Source: Hydractinia symbiolongicarpus (taxonomy: Eukaryota > Cnidaria > Hydrozoa > Anthoathecata > Hydractiniidae). From it: a stretch of DNA of 64,000 nucleotides. The notes under the pieces were generated by a model. The model had not been told where the DNA came from and ran no database searches. It was given only the letters and a program-made list of their open reading frames with translations. Below are positions 24,389-37,455 of this stretch, in pieces. How positions within the stretch are numbered: position 1 is the stretch's first letter; each line of letters begins with the position of its first letter. The DNA lies in the NCBI RefSeq assembly GCF_029227915.1, contig NC_079883.1, forward strand, positions 29,576,001 through 29,640,000, in the 5' to 3' direction. A program made the position numbers and the translations under genes.

Positions 24389-27300
24389 ACAGTGGGACCA
24401 ATCCAAGCCGTTAGTTCGCGCTGAAGAAATAGCGACAGTTTCAAAAAGTACATTTCATTGACTTTGTGGCGGTATCAATCCATTTGAGTTACAACTGTTA
24501 AGTCACATATTAGTCCCCACATATATTTAGCGATAGTATTCGGTTATTACTATGTTGCATCGCTTTTAACAGTGAAACGTTTGACTGTGGGACTTAATTG
24601 AACTGATTCTGGACTGTGACCTCGTAAATGCGATAAATGAACCAATTTGACTACAATAAGTAATATTCTTCTTAATTTGACTTGATTGCTGAAACTCAGC
24701 GATTGCAGTGGGTGATGTGGTAGAGTTTTATTTAAAAATTAAGTTAAATAAGTTATTTTTTACTGTGGGACCAATCGCAGCCATTAGTTCGCGCTGAAAA
24801 AATAGAGACAGTTTCAAAGACTACATTTCGTTGACTTTGTAACGGTGTCAATCCGTTTGAGTTACAACGGTTGCGTCACATATTCGTCCCCATATGTAAT
24901 TAGCGATAGTATTCGGATATTACTAGGTTGCATCGCTTTTAACAGTGACACGTTTGACTGTGGGACTTAATTGAACTGATTTTAGACTTTGACCTTATAA
25001 ATGTGATAAATAAGCCAGTTTGAGTACAAGAAGTAACATTCTTCTTAATTTGACTGGATTGCTGGAACTCAGCGATTGCACTGGGCACTGTGGTAGCGTT
25101 TTATTTAAAAACTAAAAGTTAAATAAGTCACTTTTTACTGTGGGAGCAATCCCAGCCGTTAGTTCGCGCTGAATAAACAAAGACGGTTTCAAAAACTACA
25201 TTTCATTGACTTTCTAACGGTGTTAATCCGTTTGAGTTACAACGGTTGCGTCACATATTCGTACCAACATGTATTTAGTGATTTTTGTCCGATGTGTCTA
25301 AGTTGCATCGCTTTTAACAGTGAAATGATTGACTGTGGGACTTAATTGAACTGATTCTGGACTGTGACCTTGTAAATGCGATAAATGAGCCAGTTTGACT
25401 ACAAGAAATAGCATTCTTCTTAATTTGACATGATTGCTGGAGCTCCACGATTACACTGGGCACTGTGGTAACTCATTGTTAAAAAATTAACATAAATAAG
25501 TCATTTTTCACTGTGGGACCAATCCTAGCCGTTAGTTCGCGCTGAAGAAATAGAGCCATTCTCAAAAACTACATTTCGTCGACTTCTTGGCGGTATCAAT
25601 CCGTTTGAGTTACAACGGCTGCGTCACATATTCGTATCAACATGTATTTAGCGATAGTATTCTGATATTACTAGGTTGCATCGCCTTTAACAGTGAAACG
25701 ATTGACTGTGGGACTTAATTGAACTAACTTTCGACTGTGACCTGACAAATGTTAAAAATGAGCCAGTTTGACTACAAGAAATAACATTCTTCTTAATTTG
25801 ACATGATTGCTGGAGCTGAGCGATTACACTGGGCGCTGTGGTAGCACTTTATTAAAAAATTTAAATCAAAAAGTCATTTTTTACTGTGGGTCCAATCCTA
25901 GTCGTTATTGCGCGCTGAAAAAATAGCGACAGTTTCAAAAACTACATTTCATTGATTTTCTAACGGTATCAATCTATTTGAGTTACAACTGTTCATCACA
26001 TATTAGTCCCCACATATATTTAGCGATAGTATTCGGGTATTACTATGTTGCATCGCTTTTAACAGTGAAACGTTTGACTGTGGGAATTAATTGAACTGAT
26101 TCTGGACTGTGACCTTGTAAATGCGATAAATAAACCAATTTGACTACAATAAGTAATATTCTTCTTAATTTTACTTGATTGCTGGAACTCAGCGATTGCA
26201 CTGGGCACTGTGGTAGCTTTTATTTAAAAATTAAGTTAAATAAGTCACTTTTTACTGTGGGAGCAATCCCAGCCATTATTTCGCGCTGAATAAACAAAGA
26301 CGGTTTCAAAAACTACATTTCATTGACTTTCTAACGGTGTTAATCCGTTTGAATTACAACGGTTGCGTCAAATATTCGTACCAACATGTATTTAGTGATT
26401 TTTTTCCGATGTGACTAAGTTGCATCGCTTTTAACAGTGAAACGATTGGCTGTGGGACTTAATTGAACTGATTCTGGACTGTGACCTTGTAAATGAGATA
26501 AATGAACCAATTGGGCACCAAGGAATAACATTTTTCTTAATTCGACATGATTGCTGGAATTCAGCGATTACACTGGGCGCTGTGGTAGTGCTTTATTTAA
26601 AAATTTAGATGAATAAGTCTTTTTTTACTGTGGGACTAATCCTGGCCCTTAGCACGCGCTGAAGAAATAGAGACATTCTCAAAAACTACATTTCATCGAC
26701 TTCTTGGCGGTATCAATACGTTTGAGTTACAACGGTTGCGTCACATATTCGTATCAACATGTATTTAGCGATAGTATTCGGATATTACTCGGTTGCACCG
26801 CTTTTAACAGTGAAACGTTCGACTGTGGGACTTAATTGAACTGATTTTGGACTTTGACCTTATAAATGTGATAAATGAGCCAGTTTGACTACAAGAAATA
26901 ACATTCTTCTTAATTTGACATGATTGCTGGAACTCAGCGATTACACTGGGCGCTGTGGCAGCGCTTTATTAAAAATTTAAATAAAAAAGTCATTTTTTAC
27001 AGTGGGAACAATCCAAGCCGTTAGTTCGCGCTGAAGAAATAGCGACAGTTTCAAAAAGTACATTTCATTGACTTTGTGGCGGTATCAATCCATTTGAGTT
27101 ACAACTGTTGCGTCACATATTAGTCCCCACATATATTTAGCGATAGTATTCGGTTATTACTATGTTGCATCGCTTTTAACAGTGAAACGTTTGACTGTGG
27201 GACTTAATTGAACTGATTCTGGACTGTGACCTCGTAAATGCGATAAATGAACCAATTTGACTACAATAAGTAATATTCTTCTTAATTTGACTTGATTGCT

Positions 27301-28488
27301 AAAACTCAGCGATTGCGCTGGGCGCTGTGGTAGCACTTCATTTAAAAATTTATATAAAAAAGTCATTTTTTACTGTGGGACCAATCCTAGCCGTTATCGC
27401 GCGCTGAAGAAATAGCGACAGTTTCAAAAACTACATTTCATTGACTTTCTAACGGTATCAATCCGCTTGAGTTACAACTGTTGCGTCACATATTCGTCCC
27501 CACATGTATTTAGCGATGGTATTCGGATATTACTAGGTTGCATCGCTTTTAACATTAAAACATTTGACTGTGGGACTTAAGTGAACTGATTTTGGACTTT
27601 GACCTTATGAATGTGATAAATGAGCCAGTTTGACTACAAGAAGGAACATTCTTCTTAATTTGACTTGATTGCTGAAACTCAGCGATTACAGTGGGCACTG
27701 TGGTAACTCTTTGTTAAAAAATGAAGATAAATATGTCTGTTTTTACTGTGAGACCAATCCTAGCCGTTAATTTGCGCTGAAGAAAGAGAGGCAGTTTCAA
27801 AAACTACATTTCATTGACTTTCTAACGGTGTCAATCCGTTTGAGTTACAACGGTTGCGTCACATATTCGTACCAACATGTATTTAGTGATTTTCTTCCAA
27901 TTTTACTAAGTTGTATTGCTTTTAACAGTGAAACGAGTGACTGTGGGAATTAATTGAACTGACTCTGGACTATGTCCTTATAAATGTGACAGATGAGCCA
28001 ATTGGTCTCCAAGGAATAACTTTCTTCTTAATTTGACGTGATGGCTGGAATTCAGCGATTACACTAAGCTCCGTGGTAGCGCTTTATTTATAAATTTAGA
28101 TAAATAAGTCTTTTTTTACTGTGGGACTAATACTGGCCGTTAGCACGAGCTGAAGAAATAGAGACATTCTCAAAAACTACAATCATTGACTTCTTGGCCG
28201 TATCGATCCGTTTAAGTTAGAACGACTGCTTCACATATTCGTACCAACATGTACTTATTGATTTTCTTCCAATTTTACTAAGTTGTATTGCCTTTAACAG
28301 TGAAACGATTGACGGCGGGACTTATTTGAACTGATTTTGGACTTTGACCTTATAAATGTGATAAATGAGCCAGTTTGACTACAAGAAATAACATTCTTCT
28401 TAATTTGACATGATTGCTGGAACTCAGCGATTACACTGGGCGCTGTGGCAGCGCTTTATTAAAAATTTAAATAAAAAAGTCATTTTTT
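24389..28488 (+). repeat. 11-monomer higher-order repeat (4100 bp)
   Basis: Monomers 24389, 24762, 25137, 25510, 25883, 26254, 26627, 26999, 27372, 27745 and 28118 have head order b,b,d,b/c,a,d,c,b,a,f,c. Landmarks such as 'actaaaagtt' (25111) and 'acagtgggacca' (24389) recur at 29211 and 28489, exactly 4100 bp on. Monomers 24762-25883 resemble those of the 9-mer at 13582-14700, so the 11-mer joins material from the 9-mer and the 6-mer. Confidence 0.87.
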
Positions 28489-29236
28489 ACAGTGGGACCA
28501 ATCCAAGCCGTTAGTTCGCGCTGAAGAAATAGCGACAGTTTCAAAAAGTACATTTCATTGACTTTGTGGCGGTATCAATCCATTTGAGTTACAACTGTTG
28601 CGTCACATATTAGTCCCCACATATATTTAGCGATAGTATTCGGTTATTACTATGTTGCATCGCTTTTAACAGTGAAACGTTTGACTGTGGGACTTAATTG
28701 AACTGATTCTGGACTGTGACCTCGTAAATGCGATAAATGAACCAATTTGACTACAATAAGTAATATTCTTCTTAATTTGACTTGATTGCTGAAACTCAGC
28801 GATTGCAGTGGGTGATGTGGTAGAGTTTTATTTAAAAATTAAGTTAAATAAGTTATTTTTTACTGTGGGACCAATTGCAGCCATTAGTTCGCGCTGAAAA
28901 AATAGAGACAGTTTCAAAAACTACATTTCGTTGACTTTGTAACGGTGTCAATCCGTTTGAGTTACAACGGTTGCGTCACATATTCGTCCCCATATGTATT
29001 TAGCGATAGTATTCGGATATTACTAGGTTGCATCGCTTTTAACAGTGACACGTTTGACTGTGGGACTTAATTGAACTGATTTTGGACTTTGACCTTATAA
29101 ATGTGATAAATAAGCCAGTTTGAGTACAAGAAGTAACATTCTTCTTAATTTGACTGGATTGCTGGAACTCAGCGATTGCACTGGGCACTGTGGTAGCGTT
29201 TTATTTAAAAACTAAAAGTTAAATAAGTCACTTTTT

Positions 29237-31472
29237 ACTGTGGGAGCAATCCCAGCCGTTAGTTCGCGCTGAATAAACAAAGATGGTTTCAAAAACTACA
29301 TTTCATTGACTTTCTAACGGTGTTAATCCGTTTGAGTTACAACGGTTGCGTCACATATTCGTACCAACATGTATTTAGGGATTTTTGTCCGATGTGTCTA
29401 AGTTGCATCGCTTTTAACAGTGAAATGATTGACTGTGGGACGTAATTGAACTGATTCTGGACTGTGACCTTGTAAATGCGATAAATGAGCCAGTTTGACT
29501 ACAAGAAATAGCATTCTTCTTAATTTGACATGATTGCTGGAGCTCCGCGATTACACTGGCACTGTGGTAACTCATTGTTAAAAAATTAACATAAATAAGT
29601 CATTTTTCACTGTGGGACCAATCCTAGCCGTTAGTTCGCGCTGAAGAAATAGAGCCATTCTCAAAAACTACATTTCGTCGACTTCTTGGCGGTATCAATC
29701 CGTTTGAGTTACAACGGCTGCGTCACATATTCGTATCAACATGTATTTAGCGATAGTATTCTGATATTACTAGGTTGCATCGCCTTTAACAGTGAAACGA
29801 TTGACTGTGGGACTTAATTGAACTAACTTTCGACTGTGACCTGACAAATGTTAAAAATGAGCCAGTTTGACTACAAGAAATAACATTCTTCTTAATTTGA
29901 CATGATTGCTGGAGCTGAGCGATTACACTGGGCGCTGTGGTAGCACTTTATTAAAAAATTTAAATCAAAAAGTCATTTTTTACTGTGGGTCCAATCCTAG
30001 TCGTTATTGCGCGCTGAAAAAATAGCGACAGTTTCAAAAACTACATTTCATTGATTTTCTAACGGTATCAATCTATTTGAGTTACAACTGTTCATCACAT
30101 ATTAGTCCCCACATATATTTAGCGATAGTATTCGGGTATTACTATGTTGCATCGCTTTTAACAGTGAAACGTTTGACTGTGGGAATTAATTGAACTGATT
30201 CTAGACTGTGACCTTGTAAATGCGATAAATACACGAATTTGACTACAATAAGTAATATTCTTCTTAATTTGACTGGATTGCTGGAACTCAGCGATTGCAC
30301 TGGGCACTGTGGTAGCGTTTTATTTAAAAACTAAAAGTTAAATAAGTCACTTTTTACTGTGGGAGCAATCCCAGCCGTTAGTTCGCGCTGAATAAACAAA
30401 GACGGTTTCAAAAACTACATTTCATTGACTTTCTAACGGTGTTAATCCGTTTGAGTTACAACGGTTGCGTCACATATTCGTACCAACATGTATTTAGTGA
30501 TTTTTGTCCGATGTGTCTAAGTTGCATCGCTTTTAACAGTGAAATGATTGACTGTGGGACTTAATTGAACTGATTCTGGACTGTGACCTTGTAAATGCGA
30601 TAAATGAGCCAGTTTGACTACAAGAAATAGCATTCTTCTTAATTTGACATGATTGCTGGAGCTCCGCGATTACACTGGGCACTGTGGTAACTCATTGTTA
30701 AAAAATTAACATAAATAAGTCATTTTTCACTGTGGGACCAATCCTAGCCGTTAGTTCGCGCTGAAGAAATAGAGCCATTCTCAAAAACTACATTTCGTCG
30801 ACTTCTTGGCGGTATCAATCCGTTTGAGTTACAACGGCTGCGTCACATATTCGTATCAACATGTATTTAGCGATAGTATTCTGATATTACTAGGTTGCAT
30901 CGCCTTTAACAGTGAAACGATTGACTGTGGGACTTAATTGAACTAACTTTCGACTGTGACCTGACAAATGTTAAAAATGAGCCAGTTTGACTACAAGAAA
31001 TAACATTCTTCTTAATTTGACATGATTGCTGGAGCTGAGCGATTACACTGGGCGCTGTGGTAGCACTTTATTAAAAAATTTAAATCAAAAAGTCATTTTT
31101 TACTGTGGGTCCAATCCTAGTCGTTTATGCGCGCTGAAAAAATAGCGACAGTTTCAAAAACTACATTTCATTGATTTTCTAACGGTATCAATCTATTTGA
31201 GTTACAACTGTTCATCACATATTAGTCCCCTCATATATTTAGCGATAGTATTCGGGTATTACTATGTTGCATCGCTTTTAACAGTGAAACGTTTGACTGT
31301 GGGAATTAATTGAACTGATTCTGGACTGTGACCTTGTAAATGCGATAAATAAACCAATTTGACTACAATAAGTAATATTCTTCTTAATTTTACTTGATTG
31401 CTGGAACTCAGCGATTGCACTGGGCACTGTGGTAGCTTTTATTTAAAAATTAAGTTAAATAAGTCACTTTTT
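29237..31472 (+). repeat. Nested 3-mer duplication inside the 14-mer
   Basis: Monomers 29237, 29609, 29982 and 30356, 30729, 31102 (d,b/c,a twice) are 1119-1120 bp apart. The preceding 'actaaaagtt' landmark occurs at 29211 and 30330. This accounts exactly for the difference between 5219 and 4100 bp. Confidence 0.87.
29982..30355 (+). repeat. Chimeric monomer at nested 3-mer join
   Basis: The body to about 30260 is a-type ('attagtccccacatatat'). From about 30274 it has the 28862-type tail ('gactggattg', 'actaaaagtt'). It shares 'ctagactgtg' and the 'atacac' variant with 35202 rather than with 31102, so its left parent came from a neighbouring 11-mer copy, not from the same unit. Confidence 0.72.
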
Positions 31473-33707
31473 ACTGTGGGAGCAATCCCAGCCATTATTT
31501 CGCGCTGAATAAACAAAGACGGTTTCAAAAACTACATTTCATTGACTTTCTAACGGTGTTAATCCGTTTGAATTACAACGGTTGCGTCAAATATTCGTAC
31601 CAACATGTATTTAGTGATTTTTTTCCGATGTGACTAAGTTGCATCGCTTTTAACAGTGAAACGATTGGCTGTGGGACTTAATTGAACTGATTCTGGACTG
31701 TGACCTTGTAAATGAGATAAATGAACCAATTGGGCACCAAGGAATAACATTTTTCTTAATTCGACATGATTGCTGGAATTCAGCGATTACACTGGGCGCT
31801 GTGGTAGTGCTTTATTTAAAAATTTAGATGAATAAGTCTTTTTTTACTGTGGGACTAATCCTGGCCCTTAGCACGCGCTGAAGAAATAGAGACATTCTCA
31901 AAAACTACATTTCATCGACTTCTTGGCGGTATCAATACGTTTGAGTTACAACGGTTGCGTCACATATTCGTATCAACATGTATTTAGCGATAGTATTCGG
32001 ATATTACTCGGTTGCACCGCTTTTAACAGTGAAACGTTCGACTGTGGGACTTAATTGAACTGATTTTGGACTTTGACCTTATAAATGTGATAAATGAGCC
32101 AGTTTGACTACAAGAAATAACATTCTTCTTAATTTGACATGATTGCTGGAACTCAGCGATTACACTGGGCGCTGTGGCAGCGTTTTATTAAAAATTTAAA
32201 TAAAAAAGTCATTTTTTACAGTGGGAACAATCCAAGCCGTTAGTTCGCGCTGAAGAAATAGCGACAGTTTCAAAAAGTACATTTCATTGACTTTGTGGCG
32301 GTATCAATCCATTTGAGTTACAACTGTTGCGTCACATATTAGTCCCCACATATATTTAGCGATAGTATTCGGTTATTACTATGTTGCATCGCTTTTAACA
32401 GTGAAACGTTTGACTGTGGGACTTAATTGAACTGATTCTGGACTGTGACCTCGTAAATGCGATAAATGAACCAATTTGACTACAATAAGTAATATTCTTC
32501 TTAATTTGACTTGATTGCTAAAACTCAGCGATTGCGCTGGGCGCTGTGGTAGCACTTCATTTAAAAATTTATATAAAAAAGTCATTTTTTACTGTGGGAC
32601 CAATCCTAGCCGTTATCGCGCGCTGAAGAAATAGCGACAGTTTCAAAAACTACATTTCATTGACTTTCTAACGGTATCAATCCGCTTGAGTTACAACTGT
32701 TGCGTCACATATTCGTCCCCACATGTATTTAGCGATGGTATTCGGATATTACTAGGTTGCATCGCTTTTAACATTGAAACATTTGACTGTGGGACTTAAG
32801 TGAACTGATTTTGGACTTTGACCTTATGAATGTGATAAATGAGCCAGTTTGACTACAAGAAGTAACATTCTTCTTAATTTGACTTGATTGCTGAAACTCA
32901 GCGATTACAGTGGGCACTGTGGTAACTCTTTGTTAAAAAATGAAGATAAATATGTCTGTTTTTACTGTGAGACCAATCCTAGCCGTTAATTTGCGCTGAA
33001 GAAAGAGAGACAGTTTCAAAAACTACATTTCATTGACTTTCTAACGGTGTCAATCCGTTTGAGTTACAACGGTTGCGTCACATATTCGTACCAACATGTA
33101 TTTAGTGATTTTCTTCCAATTTTACTAAGTTGTATTGCTTTTAACAGTGAAACGAGTGACTGTGGGAATTAATTGAACTGACTCTGGACTATGTCCTTAT
33201 AAATGTGACAGATGAGCCAATTGGTCTCCAAGGAATAACTTTCTTCTTAATTTGACGTGATGGCTGGAATTCAGCGATTACACTAAGCTCCGTGGTAGCG
33301 CTTTATTTATAAATTTAGATAAATAAGTCTTTTTTTACTGTGGGACTAATACTGGCCGTTAGCACGAGCTGAAGAAATAGAGACATTCTCAAAAACTACA
33401 ATCATTGACTTCTTGGCCGTATCGATCCGTTTAAGTTAGAACGACTGCTTCACATATTCGTACCAACATGTACTTATTGATTTTCTTCCAATTTTACTAA
33501 GTTGTATTGCCTTTAACAGTGAAACGATTGACGGCGGGACTTATTTGAACTGATTTTGGACTTTGACCTTATAAATGTGATAAATGAGCCAGTTTGACTA
33601 CAAGAAATAACATTCTTCTTAATTTGACATGATTGCTGGAACTCAGCGATTACACTGGGCGCTGTGGCAGCGCTTTATTAAAAATTTAAATAAAAAAGTC
33701 ATTTTTT

Positions 33708-36100
33708 ACAGTGGGACCAATCCAAGCCGTTAGTTCGCGCTGAAGAAATAGCGACAGTTTCAAAAAGTACATTTCATTGACTTTGTGGCGGTATCAATCC
33801 ATTTGAGTTACAACTGTTGCGTCACATATTAGTCCCCACATATATTTAGCGATAGTATTCGGTTATTACTATGTTGCATCGCTTTTAACAGTGAAACGTT
33901 TGACTGTGGGACTTAATTGAACTGATTCTGGACTGTGACCTCGTAAATGCGATAAATGAACCAATTTGACTACAATAAGTAATATTCTTCTTAATTTGAC
34001 TTGATTGCTGAAACTCAGCGATTGCAGTGGGTGATGTGGTAGAGTTTTATTTAAAAATTAAGTTAAATAAGTTATTTTTTACTGTGGGACCAATTGCAGC
34101 CATTAGTTCGCGCTGAAAAAATAGAGACAGTTTCAAAAACTACATTTCGTTGACTTTGTAACGGTGTCAATCCGTTTGAGTTACAACGGTTGCGTCACAT
34201 ATTCGTCCCCATATGTATTTAGCGATAGTATTCGGATATTACTAGGTTGCATCGCTTTTAACAGTGACACGTTTGACTGTGGGACTTAATTGAACTGATT
34301 TTGGACTTTGACCTTATAAATGTGATAAATAAGCCAGTTTGAGTACAAGAAGTAACATTCTTCTTAATTTGACTGGATTGCTGGAACTCAGCGATTGCAC
34401 TGGGCACTGTGGTAGCGTTTTATTTAAAAACTAAAAGTTAAATAAGTCACTTTTTACTGTGGGAGCAATCCCAGCCGTTATTTCGCGCTGAATAAACAAA
34501 GACGGTTTCAAAAACTACATTTCATTGACTTTCTAACGGTGTTAATCCGTTTGAGTTACAACGGTTGCGTCACATATTCGTACCAACATGTATTTAGTGA
34601 TTTTTGTCCGATGTGTCTAAGTTGCATCGCTTTTAACAGTGAAATGATTGACTGTGGGACTTAATTGAACTGATTCTGGACTGTGACCTTGTAAATGCGA
34701 TAAATGAGCCAGTTTGACTACAAGAAATAGCATTCTTCTTAATTTGACATGATTGCTGGAGCTCCGCGATTACACTGGGCACTGTGGTAACTCATTGTTA
34801 AAAAATTAACATAAATAAGTCATTTTTCACTGTGGGACCAATCCTAGCCGTTAGTTCGCGCTGAAGAAATAGAGCCATTCTCAAAAACTACATTTCGTCG
34901 ACTTCTTGGCGGTATCAATCCGTTTGAGTTACAACGGCTGCGTCACATATTCGTATCAACATGTATTTAGCGATAGTATTCTGATATTACTAGGTTGTAT
35001 CGCCTTTAACAGTGAAACGATTGACTGAGGGACTTAATTGAACTAACTTTCGACTGTGACCTGACAAATGTTAAAAATGAGCCAGTTTGACTACAAGAAA
35101 TAACATTCTTCTTAATTTGACATGATTGCTGGAGCTGAGCGATTACACTGGGCGCTGTGGTAGCACTTTATTAAAAAATTTAAATCAAAAAGTCATTTTT
35201 TACTGTGGGTCCAATCCTAGTCGTTATTGCGCGCTGAAAAAATAGCGACAGTTTCAAAAACTACATTTCATTGATTTTCTAACGGTATCAATCTATTTGA
35301 GTTACAACTGTTCATCACATATTACTCCCCACATATATTTAGCGATAGTATTCGGGTATTACTATGTTGCATCGCTTTTAACAGTGAAACGTTTGACTGT
35401 GGGAATTAATTGAACTGATTCTAGACTGTGACCTTGTAAATGCGATAAATACACCAATTTGACTACAATAAGTAATATTCTTCTTAATTTGACTTGATTG
35501 CTGGAACTCAGCGATTGCACTGGGCACTGTGGTAGCTTTTATTTAAAAATTAAGTTAAATAAGTCACTTTTTACTGTGGGAGCAATCCCAGCCGTTATTT
35601 CGCGCTGAATAAACAAAGACGGTTTCAAAAACTACATTTCATTGACTTTCTAACGGTGTTAATCCGTTTGAATTACAACGGTTGCGTCAAATATTCGTAC
35701 CAACATGTATTTATGATTTTTTTCTGATGTGACTAAGTTGCATCGCTTTTAACAGTGAAACGATTGGCTGTGGGACTTAATTGAACTGATTCTGGACTGT
35801 GACCTTGTAAATGAGATAAATGAACCAATTGGGCACCAAGGAATAACATTTTTCGTAATTCGACATGATTGCTGGAATTCAGCGATTACACTGGGCGCTG
35901 TGGTAGTGCTTTATTTAAAAATTTAGATAAATAAGTCTTTTTTTACTGTGGGACTAATCCTGGCCGTTAGCACGCGCTGAAAAAATAGAGACATTCTCAA
36001 AAACTACATTTCATCGACTTCTTGGCGGTATCAATACGTTTGAGTTACAACGGTTGCGTCACATATTCGTATCAACATGTATTTAGCGATAGTATTCTTA
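33708..36100 (+). repeat. Third, partial 11-mer copy
   Basis: Monomers 33708, 34081, 34456, 34829, 35202, 35573 and 35945 (b,b,d,b/c,a,d,c) repeat 24389-26627 and 28489-29982, without the extra triplet. 'actaaaagtt' recurs at 34430, 4100 bp after 30330. Within monomer 35945 the match switches to the 18054-type tail. Confidence 0.85.
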
Positions 36101-36139
36101 TATTACTAGGTTGCATCGCCTTTAACAGTGCAACGATTG

Positions 36140-37455
36140 ACTGTGGGACTTAATTGAACTAACTTTCGGCTGTGACCTGATAAATGTTAAAAATGAGCCA
36201 GTTTGACTACAAGAAATAACATTCTTCTTAATTTGACATGATTGCTGGAGCTGAGCGATTACACTGGGCGCTGTGTTAGCACTTTATTAAAAAATTAGGA
36301 TAAATAAGTCATTTTTTACTGTGGGACCAATCCTAGCCGCTAGTTCGCGCTGAAGAATTAGAGAAAGTTTCAAGAACTACATTTCATTGACTTACTAAAG
36401 GTTTCAATCCGTTTGAATTACAACGGTTGCGTCACATATTCGTACCAACATGTATTTAGTGAGTTTCTTCCTATATTTCTAAGTTATATCGCCTTTAACA
36501 GTGAAACGATTGACTGTGGAACTTAATTGAACTAACTTTGGACTGTGACCTTATAAATGTGATAAGTGAGCCAACTGGACCCAAAAAATAACATTCTTCT
36601 TAATTCGACATGGTTGCTGGAATTCAGCGAGTACACTAGTCTCTCTGGTAATGCTTTATTTAAAAATTTAGATAATTAAGTCTTTTTCTACTGTGGGACT
36701 AATACTGGCCGTTAGCACGCGCTGAAGAAATAGAGACATTCTCAAAAACTTCATTACATTGACTTCTTGGCAGTATCAATCCGTTTGAGTTACAACGGTT
36801 GCGTCACATATTCGTATGAACATGTATTTAGCGATAGTATTCTGATATTACTAGGTTGCATCGCCTTTAACAGTGAAACGATTGACTGTGGGACTTAATT
36901 GAACTAACTTTGGACTGTGACCTGATAAATGTTTTAAATGAGCCAACTGGACCCAAGAAATAACCTTCTTCTTAATTTAACATGATTGCCGGAATTCAGC
37001 GATTGCGCTGGGCGCTGTGGTAGCACTTCATTTAAAAATTTATATAAAAAAGTCATTTTTTACTGTGGGCCCAATCCTAGCCGTTATCGCGCGCTGAAGA
37101 AATAGCGACAGTTTCAAAAACTACATTTCATTGACTTTCTAACGGTATCAATCCGCTTGAGTTACAACAGTTGCGTCACATATTCGTCCCCACATGTATT
37201 TAGCGATGGTATTCGGATATTACTAGGTTGCATCGCTTTTAACATTGAAACATTTGACTGTGGGACTTAATTGAACTGATTTTGGACTTTGACCTTATGA
37301 ATGTGATAAATGAGCCAGTTTGACTACAAGAAGTAACATTCTTCTTAATTTGACTTGATTGCTGAAACTCAGCGATTACAGTGGGCACTGTGGTAACTCT
37401 TTGGTAAAAAATGAAGATAAATAAGTCTGTTTTTACTGTGAGACCAATCCTAGCC
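36140..37455 (+). repeat. Copy of the 18250-19560 segment
   Basis: From the tail of 35945 ('aactttcggc' at 36161, matching 18270) through monomers 36318, 36690 and 37062 to the start of 37435, the sequence follows 18250-19560 at a constant offset of 17,891 bp, or 48 monomers. Rare shared features are 'gaattagagaaagtttc', 'gataattaagtctttttc' and 'cttcttggcag'. Confidence 0.8.

Larger units (their letters stand above)
28489..33707 (+). repeat. 14-monomer derivative of the 11-mer (5219 bp)
   Basis: The head order is b,b,d,b/c,a,d,b/c,a,d,c,b,a,f,c. It equals the 11-mer with an extra d,b/c,a triplet. The landmark 'acagtgggacca' lies at 28489 and 33708. Outside the extra triplet the copy follows the 11-mer at a 4100-bp or 5219-bp offset with only scattered base differences. 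Confidence 0.87.
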
